From NCBI GenBank assembly GCA_900538475.1, contig UPYT01000007.1:1-64000 (forward strand): a stretch of 64,000 bases of DNA. The letters run 5' to 3'. The DNA is from an uncultured Clostridium sp. GTDB lineage: Bacteria; Bacillota; Clostridia; Lachnospirales; Lachnospiraceae. Positions 9,044 through 17,586 of the stretch are shown here, one piece after another. How positions within the stretch are numbered: position 1 is the first letter of the stretch; each line of letters begins with the position of its first letter. Below the pieces are notes generated by a model. That model ran no database searches, was not told the DNA's origin, and saw only the letters and a list, made by a program, of their open reading frames with translations. The position numbers were made by a program, and so were the translations under genes.

Positions 9044-10009
9044 ATGTCATTTTCTTCAAGAGTTAAGGAGGAATTATCCCGGCAGCTTAGTCCTGCCAGA
9101 CACTGCCAGATTGCTGAAATTGCGGCGATTATCAGTCTGTGCGGCAGGATTCAGATATCGGAAAACGAACGGTATCGGATTAAAATCAGCACGGAAAATG
9201 CGGCAGTTGCAAGAAAGTACTTTACATTATTGAAAAAAACATTTAATATAAGTACTGATGTTTCTATTCGCCAGGGGGCAGAAGGCCATCGGCTTCGTAC
9301 CTACACGGTAGGGGTCAGCCGGCATGAAGACGCAATGCGGGTTCTTCAGGCCACCAAGCTGATTGACAGGTATGGGGAGATTGAAGAAAATCTGTCTCTG
9401 GCTCAGAATGTGGTAATTATGCAGAGCTGCTGCAAGCGGGCTTTTATCCGCGGAGCATTTCTGGCCTCCGGTTCTATCAGCGATCCGGAGAAATTCTATC
9501 ATTTTGAAATTGTCTGCGCTGCTGAGGCCAAGGCAGTTCAGCTTCAGGGATTGATTCTTGCATTTGGTCTGGACGCCAAGATTGTACAGAGAAAGAAGTA
9601 CTATGTGGTTTATATTAAAGAGGGCAGCCAGATTGTAGACATCCTGAACGTAATGGAAGCGCCTGTGTCCTTAATGGAACTGGAAAATATCCGGATTCTC
9701 AAGGAAATGCGCGGAAGCGTAAATCGACAGGTCAATTGTGAGACAGCCAATATCAATAAGACAGTATCGGCTGCAGTAAAACAGATGAAGGATATTACTT
9801 TCATCCGGGACAAAATTGGCTTTGACAAGCTGCCGGAAAATCTCAGTGAGATTGCGCAGCTGCGCCTGTTAAAGCCAGAAGCAACACTAAAAGAGCTTGG
9901 AGAGGCTCTGGATCCGCCGGTTGGCAAATCCGGCGTAAATCACAGGCTCAGGAAGCTGGGAGAGCTGGCCCAAAAGCTAAGAGAGCAGTATCCAGGCAAT
10001 GAAGCATAA
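9044..10009 (+). CDS. whiA: DNA-binding protein WhiA
   Basis: 321 residues. WhiA has an N-terminal LAGLIDADG-like domain without nuclease activity and a C-terminal helix-turn-helix. It influences cell division and chromosome segregation in Firmicutes. Seen here are FSSRVKEELSR at the start, CCKRAFIRGAFLASGSISDP mid-protein and the C-terminal GVNHRLRKL of the HTH. GAGGTGGG two bases before the ATG at 9044 fixes the start, although the frame is open from 8999. In Bacillus a yvcK/glmR gene lies between rapZ and whiA. It is absent here. Confidence 0.95.
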   Translation: MSFSSRVKEELSRQLSPARHCQIAEIAAIISLCGRIQISENERYRIKISTENAAVARKYFTLLKKTFNISTDVSIRQGAEGHRLRTYTVGVSRHEDAMRVLQATKLIDRYGEIEENLSLAQNVVIMQSCCKRAFIRGAFLASGSISDPEKFYHFEIVCAAEAKAVQLQGLILAFGLDAKIVQRKKYYVVYIKEGSQIVDILNVMEAPVSLMELENIRILKEMRGSVNRQVNCETANINKTVSAAVKQMKDITFIRDKIGFDKLPENLSEIAQLRLLKPEATLKELGEALDPPVGKSGVNHRLRKLGELAQKLREQYPGNEA

Positions 10010-10039
10010 TACATGCTTTCAGAAATGAGGAGGATAATT

Positions 10040-10294
10040 ATGGTAAAGAAAGCAATTACGATTGGACTCGCATCCGGACTTGAGGCAAGACCGGTGGCCA
10101 TGCTGGTGCAGATTGCAAGCCAGTATGACAGCCTGATTTATGTAGAGAGCGAGAATGCGCGCGTGAATGCCAAGAGTATTATGGGTATGATGACACTGGG
10201 ACTTGATGTGGGAGAGACCGTGGTTGTCAGCGCAGACGGAAGTGATGAGGAGAAGGCGATTGCAGAGATCGAGCAGTATTTGAGCAATCGGTAA
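10040..10294 (+). CDS. crh: Crh-like HPr paralogue (Glu at position 15, Ser46 kept)
   Basis: 84 residues of HPr fold. In canonical HPr, His15 in GLHARPA carries the phosphate from enzyme I. Here the site reads GLEARPV with Glu15 (codon GAG), so PTS phosphotransfer at this site is not possible. Ser46, the HprK target, is kept in the context VNAKSIMGMM. This is the pattern of Bacillus Crh, which has Gln15 and works only as a CcpA corepressor. The position right after whiA is the same as crh in Bacillus. GAGGAGGAT before the ATG at 10040 gives the start. It is normally annotated simply as an HPr-family phosphocarrier. No second HPr is visible in the window. Confidence 0.85.
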   Translation: MVKKAITIGLASGLEARPVAMLVQIASQYDSLIYVESENARVNAKSIMGMMTLGLDVGETVVVSADGSDEEKAIAEIEQYLSNR

Positions 10295-10333
10295 TCCCCA
10301 CTCGAAATTGTTTATGAAGTGATAGATGAAAAT

Positions 10334-10371
10334 GGGCAGGATTTCTGGAAATCAGAAATACCTGCCCTTTG
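10334..10371 (+). terminator. Terminator after the rapZ-whiA-crh run
   Basis: GGGCAGGATTTCTG (10334-10347) pairs with CAGAAATACCTGCCC (10353-10367, one bulged A) and is followed by TTTG. The T-run is short but the stem is strong. Confidence 0.65.
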
Positions 10372-10387
10372 TCCATTCTGGAAACAG

Positions 10388-10416
10388 TGGAAAAAAACTT
10401 TATTTCCAGATATAAT
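10388..10416 (+). promoter_or_regulatory. Possible promoter for dnaE
   Basis: TATAAT at 10411-10416 with a weak TGGAAA 17 bases upstream. The 200-base leader up to dnaE contains the repeat copy at 10422-10465, and I see nothing else supportable in it. Confidence 0.4.
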
Positions 10417-10421
10417 GAAAG

Positions 10422-10465
10422 GTAACAGCTCAGCCGGACAAGAAAAAGCAAGACTGAACTGTTAC
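10422..10465. repeat. Short diverged copy of intergenic repeat family 1
   Basis: GTAACAGCTCAG and CTGAACTGTTAC form the inverted ends. Between them lies CCGGACAAGAA, which matches the inner arm (CCGAACAAGAAG) of the longer copies at 35933, 38328 and 51228. It lies in the leader of dnaE, just after a putative -10. Confidence 0.5.
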
Positions 10466-10623
10466 AATAAAAGGGATCACAGCCCTGCCGAAAGAAAAGG
10501 GCAGCGGCCTGAAGGCGAGTCAAGAGCAGACAGTCGAAAGAGAGGCGGAAAGAACGGCTGAAAAGACAGCCGAACAGGATGCGAAGCAGAGCGCTGAAAA
10601 TAAAATAGAAAGGAAGAAAAGCT

Positions 10624-13600
10624 GTGGCATTTACACATTTGCATGTCCATACAGAGTACAGCCTGCTGGACGGCTCCTGTAAAATTAAGGAGCTGGCAGC
10701 CCGTGCAAAGGAACTGGGAATGGACAGTTTGGCAATTACCGATCATGGTGCCATGTACGGTGTGATTGATTTTTACAGGGCAGCAAAAGAGGTGGGAATC
10801 AAGCCCATTATTGGGTGCGAGGTCTATGTATCTCCTGGCTCCCGTTTTGATCGGGAGACGGCAAGCGGCGAGGATCGGTATTACCATCTGGTTTTGCTGG
10901 CTGAGAATGATCAGGGATATCACAATCTGATGAAGATTGTGTCAAAAGGCTATGTGGAAGGCTTTTACTATAAGCCCAGAGTGGATTATGAGGTTCTGGA
11001 AACCTTCCATGAAGGCGTGATTGCCCTGTCGGCCTGTCTGGCCGGCGAAGTGCAGAGATATCTGGGAAGGGGGATGTATGAAGAAGCGTGCCGTTCGGCC
11101 CTTCATTATGAAACTATATTTGGAAAGGGAAACTTTTTCCTGGAGCTTCAGGATCATGGAATTCCCATGCAGAAAACAGTAAATCAGGGACTTCTGCGCA
11201 TGAGCCGGGAGTTGGGAATCGATCTGGTAGCAACCAATGATATTCATTATATTCTGGCAGAGGATGCGGTTCCTCATGACATTCTGCTTTGTATCCAGAC
11301 GGGAAAAAGAGTGACGGATGAAAACAGAATGCGTTATGAAGGCGGACAGTATTACTGCAAATCCGAGGAAGAAATGCGGGCACTGTTTCCCTATGCTCAG
11401 GAGGCGATTGATAATACGCACAAGATTGCACAGCGTTGCAACGTGGAAATTGAATTTGGCGTAACCAAGCTGCCCAAATACGAAGTACCGGAGGGATATG
11501 ATTCCTGGGGATATTTAAACAAGCTGTGTCTGGACGGCATGGCAAAGCGGTATCCCAAGGATGACGGAACCTTAAAAAAGCGCCTGGAATATGAGCTTGA
11601 TGTCATTCATAACATGGGATATGTAGACTATTTCCTGATTGTGTGGGATTTCATTCATTTTGCCAGATCCCACAATATTATGGTAGGGCCGGGGCGTGGT
11701 TCGGCAGCAGGAAGCATTGTAGCCTACTGTCTGGAAATTACAAACATTGACCCTATTCGCTATGATCTTCTATTTGAACGCTTTTTGAATCCAGAGCGTG
11801 TATCCATGCCGGATATTGATATAGATTTCTGCTTTGAACGGAGGCAGGAAGTGATTGATTATGTGGTGGAAAAATACGGCAAGGATCAGGTAGTACAGAT
11901 TGTTACTTTTGGTACTATGGCAGCCAAGGGAGTAGTCCGGGATGTAGGACGTGTTCTGGATATGCCCTACGCCCGCTGCGATGCTATTGCAAAGATGATT
12001 CCAACGGATCTGGGAATGACTCTGGAGAAGGCATTGAAACAAAATCCAGAGCTTCGGGAAGCCTATCAGCAGGATGATGAGGTCAAGTATCTGATTGATA
12101 TGGCAATGCGCCTGGAGGGACTTCCCAGACACACCTCTATGCATGCGGCAGGCGTGGTAATTGGTCAGCGGGCTATGGATGAGTTTGTTCCCTTATCCAG
12201 AGCGGCAGATGGAACCATTACCACCCAGTTTACCATGACAACTTTGGAAGAGCTGGGGCTGTTGAAGATGGATTTTCTGGGTCTTCGAACTCTGACTGTG
12301 ATTCAGAATGCGGCAGAGCAGGTGGAGAGAGGATATGGCATTCACCTGGACATGGAAACAATTGATTATAATGATAAGAACGTTCTGGCATCCATTGGCA
12401 CGGGAAAATGTGATGGAATCTTTCAGCTGGAAAGTTCTGGAATGAAAAGCTTTATGAAAGAGCTGAAGCCGGAAAATCTGGAGGATGTCATTGCGGGAAT
12501 TTCTCTGTATCGTCCGGGACCTATGGATTTCATTCCCCGATATCTCAAGGGAAAAAATGATCGCTCATCGATTACCTATGACTGTCCGCAGCTGGAATTT
12601 ATTCTGGGGCCTACCTACGGGTGTATTGTGTATCAGGAGCAGGTAATGCAGATTGTTCGGGATCTGGCAGGCTATACCATGGGACGAAGCGATTTGGTGC
12701 GCCGTGCCATGTCAAAGAAAAAGGCTGCTGTTATGGAAAAGGAGCGTAAGAATTTTGTCTACGGAAATGAGGAAGAAGGGGTAAAGGGCTGTATTAACAA
12801 TGGAATCAGCGAGAAAACAGCCAACCATATCTATGACGAAATGATCGATTTTGCGAAATATGCGTTTAACAAGTCCCATGCAGCCTGCTACGCAGTGGTG
12901 GCATATCAGACAGCATATTTGAAATATTATTATCCCAGGGAATTTATGGCAGCTCTGATGACGTCGGTGATGGACAATATTACCAAGGTGTCAGAATATA
13001 TTTTAAGCTGCCGCCAGATGGGAATTGCCATTCTTCCTCCGGATATCAATGAAGGGCAGAGCGGATTTTCCGTGTCCGGCGGAGCCATTCGCTATGGTCT
13101 TTCTGCAATTAAAAGTATAGGACGAAATGTAGTGGATGCGATTATCCGGGAACGGGAGGCAAATGGTCTTTTTGTATCAATGGATGATTTTGTAGAGAGA
13201 ATGACAAATAAAGAGATCAACAAACGAACCGTGGAAAGCTTTATCAAATCAGGAGCGCTGGATTCCATGCCAGGAAACCGGCGGCAGAAGACGATGATTG
13301 CGCCGGAACTGCTGGAACAGAAAAATAAGGAACGGAAGAATGCCATGGAAGGCCAGATGAGTCTTTTTGATTTTGCTTCTGAGGAAGAAAAACAGCAGTT
13401 CCAGATTACCATGCCCAATGTGCCGGAGTTTCCAAGAGAGGAGCTGTTGGCCTTTGAAAAGGAAATGCTGGGGATCTATGTCAGCGGCCATCCGTTGGAC
13501 TCCTATCTGGAAACCTGGAAAAACAGCATAACAGCAAAGACTACAGATTTTATAGTAGATGAGGAAACAGGCAGGGCTGCAGCCACTGATGGAGAGAGAG

Positions 13601-14091
13601 TCATTATAGGAGGAATGATTTCCGGAAAGGTAGTAAAGACTACAAAAACGGGAAAAATGATGGCCTTTGTTACGGTTGAAGATATGGTAGGCTCTGTAGA
13701 AGTGCTGGTATTTCCGAAAGATTTTGAGAATAACAGGAGTTTTCTCAATGAAGATGAGCGGGTGTTTATCCGGGGAAGAGCTTCTATAGGCGATGAGCCG
13801 GTGGGAAAGGTGATCTGTGAGCAGGTAATTCCTTTTGATGCGGTTCCAAAGGAACTGTGGATAAAGTTTTCTGATAAAGCGGAATATGATCAAAAGGGTC
13901 CGGAAATCCTGGAAGCATTGAAACAGTCAGAGGGAAATGACACAGTTATTATTTATCTGGAGAAGGAACGTGCAAAAAAAATCCTGCCTCCTGCCTGGAA
14001 AATCTGTGCAAATGAGACAATAATGGAGTTTTTAGAAAAACTTGTTGGTGAAAAAAATATCAAACTTGTAGAAAAGGGATTGAAAAGATAG
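10624..14091 (+). CDS. dnaE: DNA polymerase III subunit alpha
   Basis: 1155 residues, full length for DnaE. In Firmicutes this enzyme extends primers beside the main replicase PolC. The order seen is: PHP domain at the N-terminus (HLHVHTEYSLLDGS, ITDHGAMYG), C-family polymerase core with the catalytic acidic motif PDIDIDF near residue 400 and GPGRGSAAGS before it, fingers region including MGRSDLVRRAMSKKK, helix-hairpin-helix near 830, and a C-terminal OB fold around 985-1060 (IIGGMISGKVVKTTKTGKMM). The start is GTG at 10624 with AGAAAGGAAG upstream and gives the expected MAFTHLHVH. It is followed by pfkA, an arrangement frequent in clostridia. Confidence 0.97.
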   Translation: MAFTHLHVHTEYSLLDGSCKIKELAARAKELGMDSLAITDHGAMYGVIDFYRAAKEVGIKPIIGCEVYVSPGSRFDRETASGEDRYYHLVLLAENDQGYHNLMKIVSKGYVEGFYYKPRVDYEVLETFHEGVIALSACLAGEVQRYLGRGMYEEACRSALHYETIFGKGNFFLELQDHGIPMQKTVNQGLLRMSRELGIDLVATNDIHYILAEDAVPHDILLCIQTGKRVTDENRMRYEGGQYYCKSEEEMRALFPYAQEAIDNTHKIAQRCNVEIEFGVTKLPKYEVPEGYDSWGYLNKLCLDGMAKRYPKDDGTLKKRLEYELDVIHNMGYVDYFLIVWDFIHFARSHNIMVGPGRGSAAGSIVAYCLEITNIDPIRYDLLFERFLNPERVSMPDIDIDFCFERRQEVIDYVVEKYGKDQVVQIVTFGTMAAKGVVRDVGRVLDMPYARCDAIAKMIPTDLGMTLEKALKQNPELREAYQQDDEVKYLIDMAMRLEGLPRHTSMHAAGVVIGQRAMDEFVPLSRAADGTITTQFTMTTLEELGLLKMDFLGLRTLTVIQNAAEQVERGYGIHLDMETIDYNDKNVLASIGTGKCDGIFQLESSGMKSFMKELKPENLEDVIAGISLYRPGPMDFIPRYLKGKNDRSSITYDCPQLEFILGPTYGCIVYQEQVMQIVRDLAGYTMGRSDLVRRAMSKKKAAVMEKERKNFVYGNEEEGVKGCINNGISEKTANHIYDEMIDFAKYAFNKSHAACYAVVAYQTAYLKYYYPREFMAALMTSVMDNITKVSEYILSCRQMGIAILPPDINEGQSGFSVSGGAIRYGLSAIKSIGRNVVDAIIREREANGLFVSMDDFVERMTNKEINKRTVESFIKSGALDSMPGNRRQKTMIAPELLEQKNKERKNAMEGQMSLFDFASEEEKQQFQITMPNVPEFPREELLAFEKEMLGIYVSGHPLDSYLETWKNSITAKTTDFIVDEETGRAAATDGERVIIGGMISGKVVKTTKTGKMMAFVTVEDMVGSVEVLVFPKDFENNRSFLNEDERVFIRGRASIGDEPVGKVICEQVIPFDAVPKELWIKFSDKAEYDQKGPEILEALKQSEGNDTVIIYLEKERAKKILPPAWKICANETIMEFLEKLVGEKNIKLVEKGLKR

Positions 14092-14108
14092 GAAAAATGA
14101 TATAGAAT
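14080..14108 (+). promoter_or_regulatory. Promoter for pfkA
   Basis: TTGAAA (14080-14085), a 17-base spacer and TAGAAT (14103-14108) overlap the end of dnaE. This gives a leader of about 190 bases. Confidence 0.5.
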
Positions 14109-14223
14109 ACTTCTGAATTGTATTTTGAGGAAAACAATTCCAATCCGGGAAATCGTACCGGTCTGAGACATAACAGAAAGAGACAAAAAGAAAAGGTAAA
14201 GTGCAGGCAGCAGAAAGCGGCGT

Positions 14224-14276
14224 GCAGGAATAAACAGCAGGCAGCAACAGGCAGCATGCAGAAATAAACAGCAGGC
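14224..14276. repeat. Imperfect 34-base direct repeat in the pfkA leader
   Basis: GCAGGAATAAACAGCAGGC (14224-14242) recurs as GCAGAAATAAACAGCAGGC (14258-14276), 34 bases apart and differing at one base. The intervening sequence is also rich in CAGGCAGCA. It could arise by slippage. Confidence 0.6.
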
Positions 14277-14304
14277 GCTGACAGCGCGACAGGAGGAAAT
14301 AACC

Positions 14305-15279
14305 ATGGCAAAACAGGTAAAAACAATAGGTGTTCTGACAAGCGGCGGTGATGCTCCGGGTATGAATGCGGCTATTCGTGCGGTAGTTCGCACGGCTATC
14401 AATAAAGGCATGAAGGTAAAGGGAATTATGCGCGGCTATGCGGGACTTCTTCAGGAAGAGATCGTAGATATGGAGAGCACCAGTGTTTCCAATATCATTT
14501 ACCGCGGAGGAACAATTTTATATACCGCAAGATGTGCAGAGTTTACTACTCCAGAGGGACAGCAGGCAGGCGCAGAGATTTGCCGTAAGCATGGGATTGA
14601 CGGTATTGTGGTAATCGGTGGCGACGGTTCCTTCCGCGGTGCAGGAAAGCTGGCTGCTCTGGGAATCAATACCATCGGCGTGCCGGGAACCATCGACCTG
14701 GATGTAGCATGTACCGAGTATACTATTGGTTTTGATACAGCAGTCAATACGGCAATGGAAGCGATTGACCGGGTTCGTGATACTTCTACCTCCCATGAGC
14801 GCTGCAGTATCATCGAGGTTATGGGACGTAATGCAGGATATATTGCTCTGTGGTGCGGCATCGCCAACGGTGCAGAGGATATTCTTCTTCCAGAGCGGTA
14901 TGACGGCGATGAGCAGACGCTGATCAATAAAATCATTGCGAACCGTAAGAGCGGAAAGAAGCATAATATCATCATCAATGCAGAGGGAATCGGTCACTCT
15001 ACCTCTATGGCAAGACGAATCGAGGCAGCTACAGGAATTGAGACGAGAGCAACTATTTTAGGACACATGCAGCGAGGCGGCACCCCGACCTGTAAAGACC
15101 GGGTTTTTGCCTCTATTATGGGTGCAAAGGCAGCAGAGCTTCTTTGCGAGGGCAAGAGCAACCGCGTTGTGGCTTACCGTGACGGTCAGTATATCGATTT
15201 GGACATTCAGGAAGCACTTCAGATGAAGAAGGATATTTCGGAGGAACAGTACGAGATCGCCAAGATGCTGGTAAAATAA
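14305..15279 (+). CDS. pfkA: ATP-dependent 6-phosphofructokinase
   Basis: 324 residues. It phosphorylates fructose 6-phosphate at the committed step of glycolysis. The ATP loop TSGGDAPGMNAA is at 11-22. GGDGSFRGA has Gly at the position that specifies ATP rather than pyrophosphate. MGRNAGYIAL and GHMQRGGTP are the substrate and hexamer-type signatures. The catalytic motif, usually TIDND, reads TIDLD: both aspartates remain and the Asn between them is Leu. This variant also occurs in Lachnospiraceae homologues as I recall them. ACAGGAGGAAAT precedes the ATG. A separate pyrophosphate-type PFK lies at 57999. Confidence 0.95.
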   Translation: MAKQVKTIGVLTSGGDAPGMNAAIRAVVRTAINKGMKVKGIMRGYAGLLQEEIVDMESTSVSNIIYRGGTILYTARCAEFTTPEGQQAGAEICRKHGIDGIVVIGGDGSFRGAGKLAALGINTIGVPGTIDLDVACTEYTIGFDTAVNTAMEAIDRVRDTSTSHERCSIIEVMGRNAGYIALWCGIANGAEDILLPERYDGDEQTLINKIIANRKSGKKHNIIINAEGIGHSTSMARRIEAATGIETRATILGHMQRGGTPTCKDRVFASIMGAKAAELLCEGKSNRVVAYRDGQYIDLDIQEALQMKKDISEEQYEIAKMLVK

Positions 15280-15335
15280 CAGCCAAGGAGAATGTCTGGG
15301 AAGGACAGAAAACAGCTTGGAACAGGAAACTAAAG

Positions 15336-15366
15336 GCCCGGTGGGAATCAGCCACCGGGCATTCTT
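15336..15366 (+). terminator. Hairpin terminator after pfkA
   Basis: GCCCGGTGG (15336-15344) pairs with CCACCGGGC (15352-15360) and is followed by ATTCTTC. The stem is strong but the T-run is weak. Confidence 0.55.
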
Positions 15367-15453
15367 CGGCTTTGCGGCCTGGAAAAGTATTTTTATGGGT
15401 CTGCAGGGAAGCGGAAAAGATGAGAAAGGACGTCTGAAAAAGGAGAGAGCAGA

Positions 15454-15804
15454 ATGCCGGAAAACGGAGAAACAACAGTACTTTGTGGTTCTAACAGTTA
15501 TGAAAGAAAGTATTATTTTAATGAAGACTTTGAAAGTCTTCCAGATGCGGTGAAGCGTCAGCTTCAGGTTATGTGTGTCTGGTTTACAGAGGAATGTGGA
15601 GGGATCCTGACACTGGAATTTACAGAAGACGGAACTCTGGAATTTAAACATACCACATCAGAGTATGACGGATATTATGACGAAATCGGGGCAGATTTAA
15701 AAATTAAGCAGATGAGAAGAGAGGGGCAGGAATTTCTGCAGGCCCTGGAGACCTATTACCGAGTGTTTTTCCTGGGAGAACGCCCGGAGAGCGAGGAGGT
15801 ATGA
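15454..15804 (+). CDS. Small conserved protein, DUF6145-like
   Basis: 116 residues, acidic and without membrane segments. The run LCGSNSYERKYYFN near the start, the mid-protein segment ECGGILTLEFTEDGTLEF and the C-terminal YYRVFFLGE match, from memory, a Lachnospiraceae-restricted family (DUF6145) found beside dihydrouridine synthase genes. The stop overlaps the start of dusB by four bases (ATGA), so the two are translationally coupled. AAAGGAGAGAG precedes the ATG. No function is established. Confidence 0.7.
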   Translation: MPENGETTVLCGSNSYERKYYFNEDFESLPDAVKRQLQVMCVWFTEECGGILTLEFTEDGTLEFKHTTSEYDGYYDEIGADLKIKQMRREGQEFLQALETYYRVFFLGERPESEEV

Positions 15805-16847
15805 TGGCAGAGGACAGAAGTCCCAAGAAGGATCTGCAAAGCAGTGAGACATCAGGAAGGACAGGAAAACGCAGGCTTCGAATAGGAAATGTAGAGCTGG
15901 ACAATAACCTGGTTCTGGCGCCGATGGCTGGAGTGACGGATCTTCCGTTTCGAATTCTCTGTAAGGAACAAGGCTGTGGTCTGCTCTGCACAGAAATGGT
16001 AAGTGCAAAGGCGATTCTTTATAAAAACCGCAATACCAGAGAGCTTTTGGAAGTAACTCCGGGAGAACGTCCGGTTTCGGTACAGCTTTTTGGTTCTGAT
16101 CCGGAAATTGTCAGTGATATGGCGCACTTGATCGAAGACGGCCCCTTTGATATCATTGATTTTAATATGGGCTGCCCTGTTCCAAAGGTGGTTAACAACG
16201 GAGAGGGTTCTGCTTTGATGCGCAGTCCGAAGCTTGCAGAAAAAATATTTACAGCTCTTATAAAAAAAGTACACAAGCCTGTTACAGTCAAGTTCCGGAA
16301 AGGCTTTGATGATTCCTCTGTGAATGCAGTAGAAATTGCAAAAATCGCAGAAGCCTGCGGTATGGCCGCTGTGGCAGTCCACGGAAGAACAAGAGAACAG
16401 TTCTATGCGGGAAAGGCGGACTGGGAGATTATCCGTCAGGTGAAGGAGGCTGTGAGGATTCCAGTTATTGGAAACGGTGATATTTTTACACCTGAGGATG
16501 GAAAACGGATGCTTCAGGAAACAGGATGTGACGGTCTGATGATAGCCCGGGGAGCCAGAGGAAATCCCTGGCTGTTTCACAGACTGAATCATTATCTGGA
16601 TACAGGGGAGCTTCTTCCAGAGCCGGACTGCAGGGAGATTGGCGGAATGATTTACCGACATGCCCAGATGCAGACGGAAAGAAAGGGAGAAAACCTTGGA
16701 ATGAAGGAAATGCGCAAGCATATTGCCTGGTATACAGCAGGGCTTCGCCACTCAGCAGGAATACGGCGTCAGTGCAATACGCTGGAGACATTGGAGGAGC
16801 TTCGGAATATGCTGGAGGAGCATGGAATGCTGCCGGAGGAGTTTTAA
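15801..16847 (+). CDS. dusB: tRNA-dihydrouridine synthase B
   Basis: 348 residues. This flavoenzyme reduces specific uridines in the tRNA D-loop. The TIM barrel carries LAPMAGVTDLPFR at about 33-45, the FMN/tRNA region SVQLFGSDP, the catalytic-Cys motif FNMGCPVPKVVNNGEGSALM, the phosphate-binding VHGRTREQFYAGKADW and the GNGDIFTPED / ARGARGNPWLF segments typical of DusB. A poorly conserved 30-residue N-terminal extension precedes the barrel. A second, different Dus protein is encoded at 45335. Confidence 0.94.
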   Translation: MMAEDRSPKKDLQSSETSGRTGKRRLRIGNVELDNNLVLAPMAGVTDLPFRILCKEQGCGLLCTEMVSAKAILYKNRNTRELLEVTPGERPVSVQLFGSDPEIVSDMAHLIEDGPFDIIDFNMGCPVPKVVNNGEGSALMRSPKLAEKIFTALIKKVHKPVTVKFRKGFDDSSVNAVEIAKIAEACGMAAVAVHGRTREQFYAGKADWEIIRQVKEAVRIPVIGNGDIFTPEDGKRMLQETGCDGLMIARGARGNPWLFHRLNHYLDTGELLPEPDCREIGGMIYRHAQMQTERKGENLGMKEMRKHIAWYTAGLRHSAGIRRQCNTLETLEELRNMLEEHGMLPEEF

Positions 16848-16936
16848 AACAGTGACAGAATGAGGCGGCTGGCCGGAGGGCATATCACGGAGGGGAAGAA
16901 TGCGTTCTGCCCTTGAAAACAGGGGCTTTCCGGTTC

Positions 16937-16965
16937 TTGACAACTGATTGCCTTTGGGATATAAT
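16937..16965 (+). promoter_or_regulatory. Fully consensus sigma-A promoter for greA-lysS
   Basis: TTGACA (16937-16942), a 17-base spacer and TATAAT (16960-16965). It lies 100 bases upstream of greA and should drive greA and lysS strongly. Confidence 0.85.
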
Positions 16966-17064
16966 GTTTGGAATGCAGCGTTGCGGAACTGAGGGGATAG
17001 ATAGGCTTATCAGAAGGGATACAGAGTTCTACAGCTCCGCAGCAGGTTAGTAAAAAGGAAGGAA

Positions 17065-17556
17065 ATGAGCATCATGGCAGAGAAGAAACACATTTTAACA
17101 TATGCAGGACTGAAGCAGTATGAGGATGAACTGCAGGATCTGAAGGTGAACCGTCGTCGTGAGGTGGCACAGAAAATCAAAGAAGCGCGTGAGCAGGGCG
17201 ATTTATCTGAGAACGCTGAGTATGATGCAGCAAAGGATGAGCAGCGTGACATTGAACTGCGTATTGAGGAGCTGGAGAAGCTTCTGAAGAATGCAGAGGT
17301 TGTAGATGAGGACGAAATTGATCTGGATAAGATCAGCATTGGCTGTAAAGTTCGTGTATATGATGTGGACTTTGATGAGGAAATGGAGTTCCGTATTGTA
17401 GGCTCCACTGAGGCAAACAGCCTGCAGAATAAGATTTCTAACGAGTCTCCTGTAGGTCAGGCTCTTATGGGTAAAAAGGCGGGAGATGTGGTTGATGTGG
17501 AGACTCAGGCCGGAGTGATCCAGTATAAAGTCCTGGAAATTCAGAGAGTATCATAA
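17065..17556 (+). CDS. greA: Transcription elongation factor GreA
   Basis: 163 residues. GreA inserts into the RNA polymerase secondary channel and stimulates cleavage of backtracked RNA. The N-terminal coiled coil (about 5-75) has the acidic tip sequence [16 protein letters not shown]. The C-terminal FKBP-like domain ends with [20 protein letters not shown]. The start may be ATG 17065 or ATG 17074 ([10 protein letters not shown], the more family-like start). GGAAGG is upstream of both. It sits 30 bases ahead of lysS. Confidence 0.95.
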   Translation: MSIMAEKKHILTYAGLKQYEDELQDLKVNRRREVAQKIKEAREQGDLSENAEYDAAKDEQRDIELRIEELEKLLKNAEVVDEDEIDLDKISIGCKVRVYDVDFDEEMEFRIVGSTEANSLQNKISNESPVGQALMGKKAGDVVDVETQAGVIQYKVLEIQRVS

Positions 17557-17586
17557 TCCAATTAGAACGAAGGAGTAAAGAAAAAC

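Noticed and set aside
10040-10294. Sequencing error as the cause of Glu15 in the HPr-like protein
   Set aside because: His codons are CAC/CAT. GAG needs two substitutions at one codon while the frame and all other conserved residues are intact, and the gene position matches crh.
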